Positions 28,601 through 35,995 of a stretch of 64,000 nt of DNA are shown piece by piece (position 1 is the stretch's first letter; every line of letters begins with the position of its first letter). The stretch is from contig NZ_JAKFHA010000011.1 of the NCBI RefSeq assembly GCF_021502675.1, forward strand, positions 62,001 through 126,000, given 5' to 3'. This DNA comes from Yinghuangia soli. Its GTDB lineage: Bacteria; Actinomycetota; Actinomycetes; Streptomycetales; Streptomycetaceae. Made by a program: the position numbers and the translations under genes. The notes below the pieces were generated by a model. The model was not told the DNA's origin, searched no databases, and saw only the letters and a list, made by a program, of their open reading frames with translations.

Positions 28601-28792
28601 CTCGAAGCCGCTCCCGAGGATGCGGCCACGTTGGCCGACGGCTTCAGCTGTCGCACCCAGATCACGCACCTGACCACCCGCGAGCCCCGCCACCTGGCCG
28701 AACTCCTCGCCGAGGGCTGCGCGGAGCGGCGCGGAGAGGCCGCAACCGCGGTGTCCGCCGACTCTGCCGACTCCGCCGACTCCGCCGGCTGA
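25613..28792 (+). CDS. FAD/Fe-S D-lactate dehydrogenase-type oxidoreductase (GlcD-GlpC fusion)
   Basis: A 1059-residue fused protein. An FAD-binding type-4 domain comes first (GAGTSIAGQATGNGVVLD), then a cap domain with GEGCVHIRFDFD and the flavin-site SGEHGDGQARAEF. A dicluster ferredoxin region has CVGVGKC and CLSCKGCRSDCPVG. Two CCG domains (VCCGLTWVSTG, GGCCGLAGNFGYE) follow. This set oxidises a 2-hydroxyacid such as D-lactate and passes electrons to quinone. Residues about 193-266 are a Gly/Ser/Pro/Ala low-complexity insertion within the FAD domain, not expected for the family. The C-terminus ends in repeated SAD. GTG at 25613 was taken as start. Confidence 0.87.
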   Translation: MADFESAGERGRSAGERGGSALAAALRRAVRGEVRFDPQSRALHSMDASNYRHVPPGVVAPRDVDDVVAAVRVLYEHRAPITVRGAGTSIAGQATGNGVVLDLSRHLTRIHGIDPESRIAVVEPGVVLDDLRRAAAAHGLTFGPDPSTHSRCTLGGMIGNDACGSHSVAWGRTSANVVWLDVLTADGIRMTVGEGGPPDGGPEAARAGGAGSGAFARTSAEPTAGSSIGRSGGSAARPSAGPSAGPSVESSAGSSAGDFSGFGNRPSPEPRSADRIRAELRGLADANLAVLRRGFPQLPRRVSGYALDRLLPEHGRNLAQALVGSEGTCAIVLRAGVRLVPAPRARALAVLGFADDIAAAEAAPDVLRHRPLTVESLSAELAALAVHATAAAQVPLPERGAWLFVETGGDTAEQAAARAHAVARGLRLAPGAYLVVADPAEQRALWRIREEAAGTATRLADGSEAWPGWEDTAVPPENLGAYLRDLHALMRRFGLRGLPYGHFGEGCVHIRFDFDLLGRDGIAAFREFSADLADLVAGYGGSLSGEHGDGQARAEFLPRMYGTEIMDLFGRFKAVWDPAGLLNPGVLVHPHDADADLRFAGMPSEPVPVAFGYPHDHGDFGAAVRRCVGVGKCIETTENSSGGVMCPSFRATGEEKDSTRGRARLLHEMLIGDVVRDGWRSEEVRDALDLCLSCKGCRSDCPVGVDMATYKAEFLHRHYAGRLRPRAHYTLGALPWWARAVAAVPGLAALTGAVAEHPMLTRTALRAAGLDPARDLPAFAAEPFTRAWRRIRPAAARRAELSSARPRVVLWPDTFTNHFAPQVAWAAVEVLEDAGLTVVLPPEPVCCGLTWVSTGRLDTARRVMRRTLATLRPALAAGLPVVGLEPSCTAALRTDVPELLGREAQQLPGAVMTFAEALERLAPDWSPPRLDRPVAGQLHCHQHAVLGDAADRRLRARAGLTGTLAGGCCGLAGNFGYEPGHHEISARIAAERLLPALEAAPEDAATLADGFSCRTQITHLTTREPRHLAELLAEGCAERRGEAATAVSADSADSADSAG
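28760..28786 (+). repeat. 9-bp tandem repeat at the 3' end of the dehydrogenase gene
   Basis: GACTCYGCC is repeated three times in frame and encodes the Asp-Ser-Ala triplets next to the stop at 28792. Confidence 0.85.
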
Positions 28793-29082
28793 CCGAGGCA
28801 GCACGTCCGGTCCTGTCCGGGCTCCGATCCCGCATTCCCTCCGACCCTCCCTCCCTCGGCGCGCCCCCGCCCTCCCATACGCATTCGAATGTCTCGAAAG
28901 ATTGACGATGGCAAATCATTCGCCATACCCTCCGTGCGGGTGGGGACCTCGGCACTCTCCGGAGCCGTCCCCGCGCCGGTCCGCGGACCGTTGTCGGGTT
29001 TGGGACACCACCCCCGAGATCGCCACCAACCCCCTGGCCCCCTCCCGGGAAATCTGGCGAACTCACAGGAACGCTTGAGTGC
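28793..29082. other. 290-bp convergent gap without a recognisable gene
   Basis: The middle part (28880-28930) is AT-rich. It contains a 19-bp near-palindrome at 28908-28926 with 9-bp arms ATGGCAAAT and ATTCGCCAT (8 of 9 pairs) around one central base. A 65-codon frame at 28889-29086 has no family character. Both flanking genes point inward, so an operator here has no obvious client. Confidence 0.4.
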
Positions 29083-30084
29083 CTAATGCAGGGTGTCGAG
29101 TTCGCCAGTGGTACGAGGTCCCTTGCCCAGGGCGCTGAGGCGGACGTAGCGCTGGCCTTGCGTCCATGCGGTCGTCCGGCCTGAGGCGTCGAGCTTGGTG
29201 TTGGTCACGAGGTGCGGGAGGAGGACGGTGCGGTCGTCCTTCGCCGTGCTGAGGAGCAGGACTTTGTACTCTGCGCCTTCGGCACGCGCATCCTCGGCGA
29301 GGAGGTGCTCGATCAGCTCGCCGATGCGGATCACCTCCGGTTTGGGGTCGGCCTTGCGCCGCGTGGCTTCTTCCAAGGTGAAGTGAACGGCCTCCTCGGA
29401 GTACAGGATGGCCGCGATCTCCTGGCGTATGGCCTTGTCGGTGTAGAAGCCGAAGTGTGTGATACCGGATCGGAACGAGCGGTTCGGTTGGCAGACGTAG
29501 GCTCCATGTCGGAGGTACTCGGGGTACGCCTCACGAGCCGCGACGATCGCGACGTCCTCGTGTTCGAGAAGGTCGTCCAACCGGAAGAGCGCCTGCAGCT
29601 CGCGAAGTAGGAAGACGCCTTGCTCGCCGACCAGTTCATCGGGGTCGGCGAGCAAGGCGTCGATCGATTGGGAGAGTGCGGCGAAGTTGAACCACACGAC
29701 TCTCGGATCGGCGAGTTCGGTGACGCCTTTGGGTTGTTCGGGATCCGGGGTGAGGACGAAGAGCCGTTCGTCCGCGTGGGTCCCGGTGAGGAGCGACAGG
29801 TGATTGCCGAGCTGCCCGGGCTTGGTCAGTGCGCTCTTGGTCGTCTTGACCTCGAACAGCCACCGAAAGCTCGCACTGATGCTCGCGTCCGGGACGCTGG
29901 GAGCGTCCTTCCCCTGGGTCGGCTGATTGGTGTAGGTCAGCAGGGACAGCGTCGTCTCGCCGATCGCGCCGCCCAGTATCCGCTCCACGATGTGCGACTC
30001 CAGCCGCTGCAGCACCGCCAGCAGCGACGAGGTCACGCGGTTCTCGCTGGTCCGGTACGTCGAGAAGAGCGGATTGCGGGTCAT
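29083..30084 (-). CDS. PD-(D/E)XK nuclease-like protein, solitary
   Basis: A 333-residue soluble protein. The N-terminus NPLFSTYRTSENRVTSSLLAVL is a helical lead-in. It is followed by the spaced signature of a PD-(D/E)XK nuclease core: PDASIS at about residue 70 and FEVKT at about 84, which would supply the Asp and the Glu-X-Lys. The C-terminal half is alpha-rich with no recognised specificity domain. No methyltransferase, helicase or toxin-antitoxin partner is adjacent. ATG at 30084 was chosen; the 31 Arg-rich residues upstream are unconvincing. One counted 60-base stretch (29461-29520) is 60% GC, lower than its neighbours, consistent with acquisition. Cleavage activity is inferred only. Confidence 0.65.
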   Translation of the reverse strand: MTRNPLFSTYRTSENRVTSSLLAVLQRLESHIVERILGGAIGETTLSLLTYTNQPTQGKDAPSVPDASISASFRWLFEVKTTKSALTKPGQLGNHLSLLTGTHADERLFVLTPDPEQPKGVTELADPRVVWFNFAALSQSIDALLADPDELVGEQGVFLLRELQALFRLDDLLEHEDVAIVAAREAYPEYLRHGAYVCQPNRSFRSGITHFGFYTDKAIRQEIAAILYSEEAVHFTLEEATRRKADPKPEVIRIGELIEHLLAEDARAEGAEYKVLLLSTAKDDRTVLLPHLVTNTKLDASGRTTAWTQGQRYVRLSALGKGPRTTGELDTLH

Positions 30085-30162
30085 TGGCCCCCCAGAGCGC
30101 CGGTGTTTGCCGAGGAGCCTAGGGCGAGTCCGAGGACCGCGAACGCGTTTCCGGGCAAGGGA

Positions 30163-30201
30163 ACGGCCCCGGTCCACCGCGGAGTTGTGGGCCGGGGCCG
30201 T
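30163..30201 (-). terminator. Distal hairpin downstream of the LAxTG gene
   Basis: ACGGCCCCGG (30163-30172) pairs perfectly with CCGGGGCCGT (30192-30201). It also separates the LAxTG transcript from the nuclease gene. Confidence 0.7.
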
Positions 30202-30264
30202 GTGCTGCGGGCCGGTGGGGCCGGGGCGTCCCTTCCCCGGCTGCCGGTGGCCGCAGCGAGAGGC

Positions 30265-30298
30265 GGGGGCCTGTGGTCTGCCCGCTCGTCAGGCCCCC
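30265..30298 (-). terminator. Proximal terminator of the LAxTG gene
   Basis: GGGGGCCTG (30265-30273) pairs perfectly with CAGGCCCCC (30290-30298), 25 bp downstream of the stop at 30323. Two stacked hairpins follow this gene. Confidence 0.75.
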
Positions 30299-30322
30299 GT
30301 CTCCCTGTCTTGTTTCCCAGGC

Positions 30323-31540
30323 TCAGGCGCGGCGACGACGCATTGCGTAGGCCGTACCTCCGCCGGCTGCCGCGAGGAGTGCGGCGCCGATGCCCATCAG
30401 GGTGGTGGTGTTGCTGTCGCCGCCGGTGTCGGCGAGGGTCGGGCCGTCGGGGGCCGGGGTGCCGGGGGTGCCCGGGGTCGGGGCCCCGGTGGGCGCGGGC
30501 TCCGCGGTGACGATCTTGAACAGGCCGCGCTCGCCGCAGAATTCCGCGATCGGGGCGGGCTCGCCCTCGTCGCCTTCCATGACGTCGACGGCCAGGTAGG
30601 TCACGCCGTCCCCGGGCTTGGCGTCGTCGGTGAAGGACATGCGCAGGAGCTGGTCGACCGAGCTGCGCGGCTGGATGGCGTACGGGTCCGGCAGCGGGTT
30701 GATCATCTCGCCGGGGACGTCCATCGCCGGGACCGGCTTCCAGTCCTTGCCGTCCTTGGACGCTTCGAGCTTGAGGAGTTTGCTGTCGTTGCCGGTGGTC
30801 TTCAGGTCGAAGGCCAGCATCGCGGACAGCGACGGGTACGCCGAGTCGGTCGGGTTGTCGATCCTGAGCTTGTACTGCTTGGCGGGCCCGCCCGGGACGT
30901 GGGTGGCCGGGTAGTCGACCAGTGCGACGGTCGGGGCGCCGAGCTTCACGGTGTCGGTGTCGGCGGCCTTCGGCGGGTCCTGCGTGGCGGACTTGAGGTC
31001 CGCCTCCGGGGCGTTGCGCAGCGACGTGGCCAGCTTGATGTGGCCGTACGGGTTCGCCGGGTCCGGCGGCTTGGGGGCCGACGGGTCGTGCGCGTTGAAC
31101 GTGGCGAGCTCGTCGTCCGGCCCGGCGGGTGCCTTCGGGGCGACGCGGACGCGCATCTGCACGACCGTCTCGCCGGCGAAATCGCGGGCGGGCAGGCTGC
31201 CCGACACCTTGTCCTTGCCGGTGTCCTTCAGTGTGACGGGATGCCACTTCCCGTTGCCGTCCTGCCATTCGAGGTCGATGGTCGCGTCCTGTAGGCCGCC
31301 CAGTGCCGGGTTCAGGTCGGCGCCGGACAGTTCGAAGCCGAGGACGTCCTGCTCGTTGCCGTTCGAGACCTTGACGCTGAACGGCGTCGGCGAGCCCGCG
31401 ATGCCGAGCACGCCGGGGGCGGTGGTCTGCACGGCGGCAGAGCCTTCGGCGTACGCGGTGCCCGGTGCGGCGAGCACGGCGAGTGCGGGGGCGGTGGCGA
31501 GTAGGGAAGCCGTCGCGGTGACGGCCAGGGATCTGCGCAA
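30323..31540 (-). CDS. Secreted cell-wall protein with LAxTG sorting signal
   Basis: A 405-residue protein. A signal peptide (RRSLAVTATASLLATAPALA) leads into about 320 residues of beta-rich, charged extracellular sequence. A Pro/Thr/Gly spacer and a C-terminal sorting signal follow: LADTG near residue 370, a hydrophobic helix and MRRRRA. LAxTG is the site preferred by class E sortases of high-GC actinomycetes, so covalent wall attachment is likely. TTG at 31540 is preferred because GGAGAA lies just upstream and places the basic residues at the N-terminus. An ATG-less extension to 31588 is less likely. The ligand is unknown. Confidence 0.82.
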   Translation of the reverse strand: MRRSLAVTATASLLATAPALAVLAAPGTAYAEGSAAVQTTAPGVLGIAGSPTPFSVKVSNGNEQDVLGFELSGADLNPALGGLQDATIDLEWQDGNGKWHPVTLKDTGKDKVSGSLPARDFAGETVVQMRVRVAPKAPAGPDDELATFNAHDPSAPKPPDPANPYGHIKLATSLRNAPEADLKSATQDPPKAADTDTVKLGAPTVALVDYPATHVPGGPAKQYKLRIDNPTDSAYPSLSAMLAFDLKTTGNDSKLLKLEASKDGKDWKPVPAMDVPGEMINPLPDPYAIQPRSSVDQLLRMSFTDDAKPGDGVTYLAVDVMEGDEGEPAPIAEFCGERGLFKIVTAEPAPTGAPTPGTPGTPAPDGPTLADTGGDSNTTTLMGIGAALLAAAGGGTAYAMRRRRA

Positions 31541-31770
31541 GGTGTTCTCCAGCGGTGGTTCAGGAAGGCAAGTGGCGTGCTCTTCCACGGGGTTCCGTAC
31601 GGATGCGGGCGTGCCGGAGGGAGAGCCGGCACGCCGCTGCGTACCGAATGCGGGAACGCCGGAGCGCCCGCCTCACGTGTACGCGTTCGCCAGGCGGAAG
31701 TTGCGCCCGGGCACGGTGGAACACCCGTGGAGAAAACGGGGAATGGCCGCGTCAGCGGCTGGGGACGAAG

Positions 31771-31794
31771 CCCGGGGCCGTCCACGGCCCCGGG
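31771..31794. terminator. Perfect hairpin upstream of the LAxTG gene
   Basis: CCCGGGGCCG (31771-31780) pairs with CGGCCCCGGG (31785-31794) around TCCA. It lies 40 bp after the stop of a small minus-strand frame and would end that transcript. Confidence 0.65.
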
Positions 31795-31835
31795 CATGAT
31801 CGTCGGTGATGCCGACCGGCGTACCGGCGGGCGGG

Positions 31836-32024
31836 TCAGCCGCCGGGATCCGTCCGTCCGAGGGCAGTTGCGGCCCGTCCCGGCGGTGCGGTGCACGCGT
31901 CCGGGCAGGCAAGGCCGTGCGACTCGTACGGGTCGCCGAAGCGGCGGTCGTGCGCACCGGCCTGTTCAGGCCGTGCGGCATCGACAGCCTGCGGGCAGGC
32001 GCCCGCGGCTGGAAAGTCCAACAT
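31836..32024 (-). CDS. Putative 62-residue Cys-containing peptide
   Basis: ATG at 32024 is preceded by GGGGGGAA at ideal distance. The frame runs 62 codons and is followed by a perfect hairpin at 31771-31794, so it has the frame of an independent gene. The product begins MLDFPAAGACPQAV and contains LACPDACTAPPG in its second half, with three cysteines and many small residues. It has no hydrophobic signal peptide and no family I recognise. It could be a peptide precursor, a leader, or a chance frame; the SD and hairpin are the only support. Confidence 0.35.
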   Translation of the reverse strand: MLDFPAAGACPQAVDAARPEQAGAHDRRFGDPYESHGLACPDACTAPPGRAATALGRTDPGG

Positions 32025-32123
32025 GGTTCCCCCCAATGTGAACGCTGCGATGCTACCCCGACAAGTCGCCGAGCGTTGAAGAGCAGGCGAACTCGTCCTG
32101 GCGGCAGGCCAATTTGCCGTTGC

Positions 32124-32933
32124 CTAGGCCGGCATCGTGCCCACGACGACGGTGGCGTACAGCTCCGCGCAGACGGCGATTTCCACGCACAGCCCGCTGC
32201 GTCCGAACGCCTCCGCGGTGCCGGGTGCCTGATGCTCGCTCGTCTCCACGAGCAGCCGCCCGCCGGGCGCCAGCCACGCGGGGGCCTGTTCGGCGACGCG
32301 GCGGTGGATGGCCAGACCGTCGCGGCCGCCGTCGAGCGCCACCAGCGGTTCGTGGTCGCGGGCTTCGCTGGGGAGCAGCCCGATCTCTTCGGTCGGGACG
32401 TACGGCGCATTCGCGACCAGCACGTCGACGCGTCCCAGGAGATGCCGGGGCAACGCCGCGTAGAGATCGCCCCTGTGCACGGTGCCGCCCACCGGCGCGA
32501 GGTTGCCCGCGGCGCACCGGACCGCGTCCGGGTCGATGTCCGCCGCGTGCAGTTCGACATCGCTCAGCATCGAACCGAGCACCGCACCGACAGCGCCCGA
32601 GCCGCAGCACAGGTCGACCACCACGGTCGGTCCCGGCGCGGCGGACCCGTGCACGAGGGCGACGGCCTCGTGGACCAGGAACTCCGTACGCCGACGCGGC
32701 ACGAACACCCCGGGCGCGACCGCCAACCGCAGGCCGCAGAACTCGGCCCAGCCCAGGACGTGTTCGAGCGGCAGTCCGGAGCACCGGCGTTCGACCATCC
32801 CGACGAGCGAGAGGCTGTCGGGTGCGGCGGCGAGCAGCAGCGCCGCCTCGTCTTCGGCGAAAACACAGCCGGCGGTACGCAGAGCCGAGACGACCTCGGC
32901 GAAGACATCATCGGAAACGATCGGGAGTGACAT
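32124..32933 (-). CDS. PrmC-related N5-glutamine methyltransferase-like protein
   Basis: A 269-residue class I SAM-dependent methyltransferase close to HemK/PrmC. SAM motif I is VVDLCCGSGAVGAVL and the acidic loop is AADIDPDAV. The catalytic NPPY of PrmC is replaced by NAPYVPTEE. The N-terminal helical domain is shorter than in PrmC and includes LEHVLGWAEFCGLRL. This fits the actinobacterial PrmC-like subfamily of unknown substrate (TIGR03704 type), not the release-factor methyltransferase itself. ATG at 32933 was chosen. Both neighbours are separate units; the HAD gene begins 170 bp upstream on the same strand. Confidence 0.8.
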   Translation of the reverse strand: MSLPIVSDDVFAEVVSALRTAGCVFAEDEAALLLAAAPDSLSLVGMVERRCSGLPLEHVLGWAEFCGLRLAVAPGVFVPRRRTEFLVHEAVALVHGSAAPGPTVVVDLCCGSGAVGAVLGSMLSDVELHAADIDPDAVRCAAGNLAPVGGTVHRGDLYAALPRHLLGRVDVLVANAPYVPTEEIGLLPSEARDHEPLVALDGGRDGLAIHRRVAEQAPAWLAPGGRLLVETSEHQAPGTAEAFGRSGLCVEIAVCAELYATVVVGTMPA

Positions 32934-33102
32934 GTGAGGACCTTTCGGAGTGCCGAAGGGTGCCCTCACGGTCGCTCGCGCGTCAGCTCGCGGCGGCCGT
33001 ACGGCCGGTGGAAGAGAGCACCCAGCCTGCTGCAGCGGTAATGGGTCTCACCTCCCTGGTCCATGGCGCCCGGCGCGCGGACCGCACACGGACGCGGCAA
33101 CA

Positions 33103-33759
33103 CTACCCCGAATCCCTTGGGTCCCCGTGCGCCCCCCGAGATCTTCCGCCGCCCTGCAACGCGCTCCGCAGATCAGCCGGCACCCGGTAGAGCAGCCCGC
33201 TCATGCCCAACGCCGCCGCGGCAGCCACGTTCTCGGGGAGGTCGTCGACGAACAGGCAGTGCCGAGGGTCCACGCCCGCGAGGTCCGCGGCGATCTCGTA
33301 GATGCGGCGGTCCGGCTTCGCGATGCCGAGGCGGGCGCTGCTCACAACGTGGTGCGCGAGGGTGTCCAGGCCGAGGGACAAGAGGTCGGCTTCGAGTTCC
33401 AGGCTCGCGTTGCTCACCAGGACGAGCGGGACGCGGTTGCGGACGGTGCGCAGGAGGCCCACCACTTCCGGGTCGGCCTTGAACGGCGCCCGGGCGAAGG
33501 CTTCGGTCAGCGTGCGCGCGGTGTTCTCCGGGATGTCCTGCGCGATGAGCGCGGCGAGGATGCGGTCGAGCCACCCTTGGCGGTCCATCGCTCCCAGCAT
33601 CACCGGTGTCATCAGCTCGGGGAGGAACGCCGCGCGGGTCGTGGTGCCGGGTGCGATGCCGGCGTCGCGTTCGACGGCCTTGAGCGGCGCGGGGTCGTAG
33701 AAGCGGATGACGTTGTCGAAGTCGCAGAGCACGGCTCCGTAAGGGAGTTCGGTCGTCAT
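33103..33759 (-). CDS. HAD-superfamily hydrolase
   Basis: A 218-residue cytoplasmic phosphatase-like protein of HAD subfamily IA. Motif I is CDFDNVIRFYD, with nucleophile Asp12 and acid/base Asp14. Motif II is VLVSNAS, motif III has the lysine in GIAKPDRRIYE, and motif IV is FVDDLPENV. The cap is the small helical type between motifs I and II. Catalytic residues are complete. The substrate is unknown. It lies 60 bp from the PucR gene and may share its transcript. The C-terminus after residue 200 is Gly/Arg/Ser-rich and not part of the fold. Confidence 0.85.
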   Translation of the reverse strand: MTTELPYGAVLCDFDNVIRFYDPAPLKAVERDAGIAPGTTTRAAFLPELMTPVMLGAMDRQGWLDRILAALIAQDIPENTARTLTEAFARAPFKADPEVVGLLRTVRNRVPLVLVSNASLELEADLLSLGLDTLAHHVVSSARLGIAKPDRRIYEIAADLAGVDPRHCLFVDDLPENVAAAAALGMSGLLYRVPADLRSALQGGGRSRGAHGDPRDSG

Positions 33760-33819
33760 CGCTCCATGGTGCGGGACGGGGACGACCCACTGAAGCCGAA
33801 GTACCTCGGCCGCGGGCTG

Positions 33820-35670
33820 CTACTCGTGGACGTGCCGGCGGGCCTGGAGGGCCAGGCGTAGGCCGAGCACGGTTTCCGGGTCGTCGAGGTCGGTGCCCAG
33901 GAGTTGGGCGATGCGGGCCAGGCGGTCGTACAGGGTCTGGCGGTTCAGGTGCAGGTCGCGGGCCGTCTCGGCCTTGCGGCCGGCGTGGGTCAGGTACGCC
34001 TGGAGGGTGGGCAGCAGCGGCTGGCGCGCGGTGCGGTCGTGTTCCAGGAGGGGGCCGACCGCGCGGCGGACGAAGGCTGCGAGGTCGGCGTGCTCGCGCA
34101 TGCGCCACAGGAGCAGTTCGATGTCGAGCCGGCGCGCGTCGTACCAGGGGAGTTCGGAGAGTCCGCGGGCCGCGGCCGCGGCCTCGGCGGCGTGCCGGAG
34201 GCCCGCTCCGGCGGCACCCCAGGGGCCTGCTGCACCGACGACGACGACGGGCGGCTGCGGTCCCGGGGCGAGGCCGGCGCGGGTCAGGCCGGCGCGGAGG
34301 GCGGCGGCGACCCGGTCGGCCACTGCCACGCGTTCGCCCGCGGCCCGCAGGCCGAGCAGCAGCGCGAGGCGGCCTTCGACGGGGCGTACGCCGAGCAGCA
34401 CCGGCAGCCCGAGCGCCGAGAGTTCCTCTTGTACGGCGCGGGCGATCGGGGCCCAGTCCGTGGCGCCGACGCCGGAGCCGACCCCGTCGCCGGGGGTGTC
34501 GGAGGCGAGCCGGACCACGACCGGCAGCAGGGGGCCGTTCTCGTGGACGAAGCCGAGGACGCGGGCCTGCCGGGCGGCGTCCTCTTCGGCGACGCGCCCC
34601 TCGGCGAGGTCGCTGAGGAAGTCGCCGCGCCCGCGGGCCGCGAGCTCTTCCTCGTGCCGGGCCTGGCGCAGCGCCACGGCCAGCAACCCGGCTGCGTGAT
34701 CGACCACGATGCGCCCGAGCGGAAGCATGGGCCCGTGCACGGGCAGGACGACCAGACGGCCGCGGATCGGCTGCAGTGTGCCGCCGCCCGTGGTCGGGCC
34801 GCCGGCCGGGACGTCGACCACCAGCGCGGTGCCCGGCACCAGGGCGGTGGGAGGCCGGTCGTACGCGCCTGCCGTCGCCGCGGGGTGCCGCCCGCCGCGC
34901 AGGCCGGCCCAGGCGTCCAAGGGGTCGGCGTCGCCGTCCGGGGCGGTGCCGGGCGGGGCTGCGGTGTAGAGCAGCCGGCCGTCGGCGTCTTCCAGATAGA
35001 CCGGATTGCCCACGTGCTCGGCCAGCAGTTCCAGGACCTCGGGGACGCCCCCGCCGCTGAGCAGGATCTCGGTGCAGCGGCGGTGGACCTCCTCGCCCTG
35101 CCGGAGCAGGGCGTAGTGGCCGTTGACGATCTCGGTGTGGATCGCCTCGGTCACGGCGACAAAAGGGACTTCACGGTGCAATTGGATCAACGGGAGGTTG
35201 CGCAGACGGGCCGCCTCGACCATCGCGGCCGGCAGCACGTCGAAGCGCTGCCCGAGTTCCACGACCAGCGCGGCGATGCCCCGGTCGGCGAGCTGCGCGA
35301 CGAACCGCCGGTGGTCGGCCGGCCGCGGGCCGATGCCGAGCCCGGTGGTCAGCAGCAGCTCCTCGCCGCGCAGCAGCGAAGCGATGTTGGGCACCTCGCC
35401 GGTGTGCACCCAGCGGATCGGCCGGTCCAGGCCGTCCGGGCCGGCCACCACTTCGGGGAGGCCGCGGCGCAGCGGGGGCAGTTCCAGGGCCTGGCGCACG
35501 GTGATCCCGGCCAGCGGGGCGGTGTCCCCGGTCCGGGAGTCGCCGCTGCGGGGCTCTCCGCTCCGCGCGCCACCCGCCCGGGAGGGCGATGTGTCGCGGG
35601 CGGCCGTACGCGCCTTGAGCGTCGTCGGCGGGACTGCGGCGAGCCTCCCGGGTATGTCCATTTGCGGCAC
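33820..35670 (-). CDS. PucR-family transcriptional regulator
   Basis: A 616-residue protein. It has an N-terminal PucR-type ligand domain (TVRQALELPPLRRGLPEVVAG through about residue 190), a GGDEF-like/CdaR middle region, and a C-terminal helix-turn-helix in TARDLHLNRQTLYDRLARIAQLLG that binds DNA. Family members activate catabolic genes for purines, amino acids or polyamines. It is divergent from an APC permease and near an amine oxidase gene, so these are its probable targets. GTG at 35670 was used; ATG at 35661 is possible. The first 50 residues are disordered. A palindrome lies 21 bp upstream. Confidence 0.88.
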   Translation of the reverse strand: MPQMDIPGRLAAVPPTTLKARTAARDTSPSRAGGARSGEPRSGDSRTGDTAPLAGITVRQALELPPLRRGLPEVVAGPDGLDRPIRWVHTGEVPNIASLLRGEELLLTTGLGIGPRPADHRRFVAQLADRGIAALVVELGQRFDVLPAAMVEAARLRNLPLIQLHREVPFVAVTEAIHTEIVNGHYALLRQGEEVHRRCTEILLSGGGVPEVLELLAEHVGNPVYLEDADGRLLYTAAPPGTAPDGDADPLDAWAGLRGGRHPAATAGAYDRPPTALVPGTALVVDVPAGGPTTGGGTLQPIRGRLVVLPVHGPMLPLGRIVVDHAAGLLAVALRQARHEEELAARGRGDFLSDLAEGRVAEEDAARQARVLGFVHENGPLLPVVVRLASDTPGDGVGSGVGATDWAPIARAVQEELSALGLPVLLGVRPVEGRLALLLGLRAAGERVAVADRVAAALRAGLTRAGLAPGPQPPVVVVGAAGPWGAAGAGLRHAAEAAAAARGLSELPWYDARRLDIELLLWRMREHADLAAFVRRAVGPLLEHDRTARQPLLPTLQAYLTHAGRKAETARDLHLNRQTLYDRLARIAQLLGTDLDDPETVLGLRLALQARRHVHE

Positions 35671-35690
35671 GCTACCGGCCGGTCGCCCGC

Positions 35691-35703
35691 ATGTGGATCA
35701 CAT
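35691..35703. promoter_or_regulatory. Palindrome upstream of pucR-type gene
   Basis: ATGTG-GAT-CACAT is a perfect palindrome except for the three central bases and sits 21 bp upstream of the PucR start. It may serve auto-control or control of the divergent permease. Confidence 0.4.
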
Positions 35704-35995
35704 CCAGGTTTCGAACCGTGCACATCGTCCGGCTGCCCCGACACTACGTCGCCTTCCGAAGCGGAACGCCTGACCCCATGTCGGTTGTCGCGGGACCCGT
35801 TCCGCATCGAAGCTGACGGCCCGTCGGAATCAGCGGCGGTTCCGGCGCGCCCCAGAGGCGGGCCGGCGCTGCGGGCTGCATCGGCAGGTGCGCAGAAGAC
35901 ACACGCGATACCTGTCGAACGATCAAACGTAATGCGCGTGTGATCGGGTTCCGCTAAATACAGATCTTCTTTTTCGACATCCTGAAGGAGGTGGC

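Noticed and set aside
28889-29086. 65-codon frame in the dehydrogenase-nuclease gap
   Set aside because: It has no Shine-Dalgarno and no recognisable composition or family, and it overlaps the 3' end of the nuclease gene.
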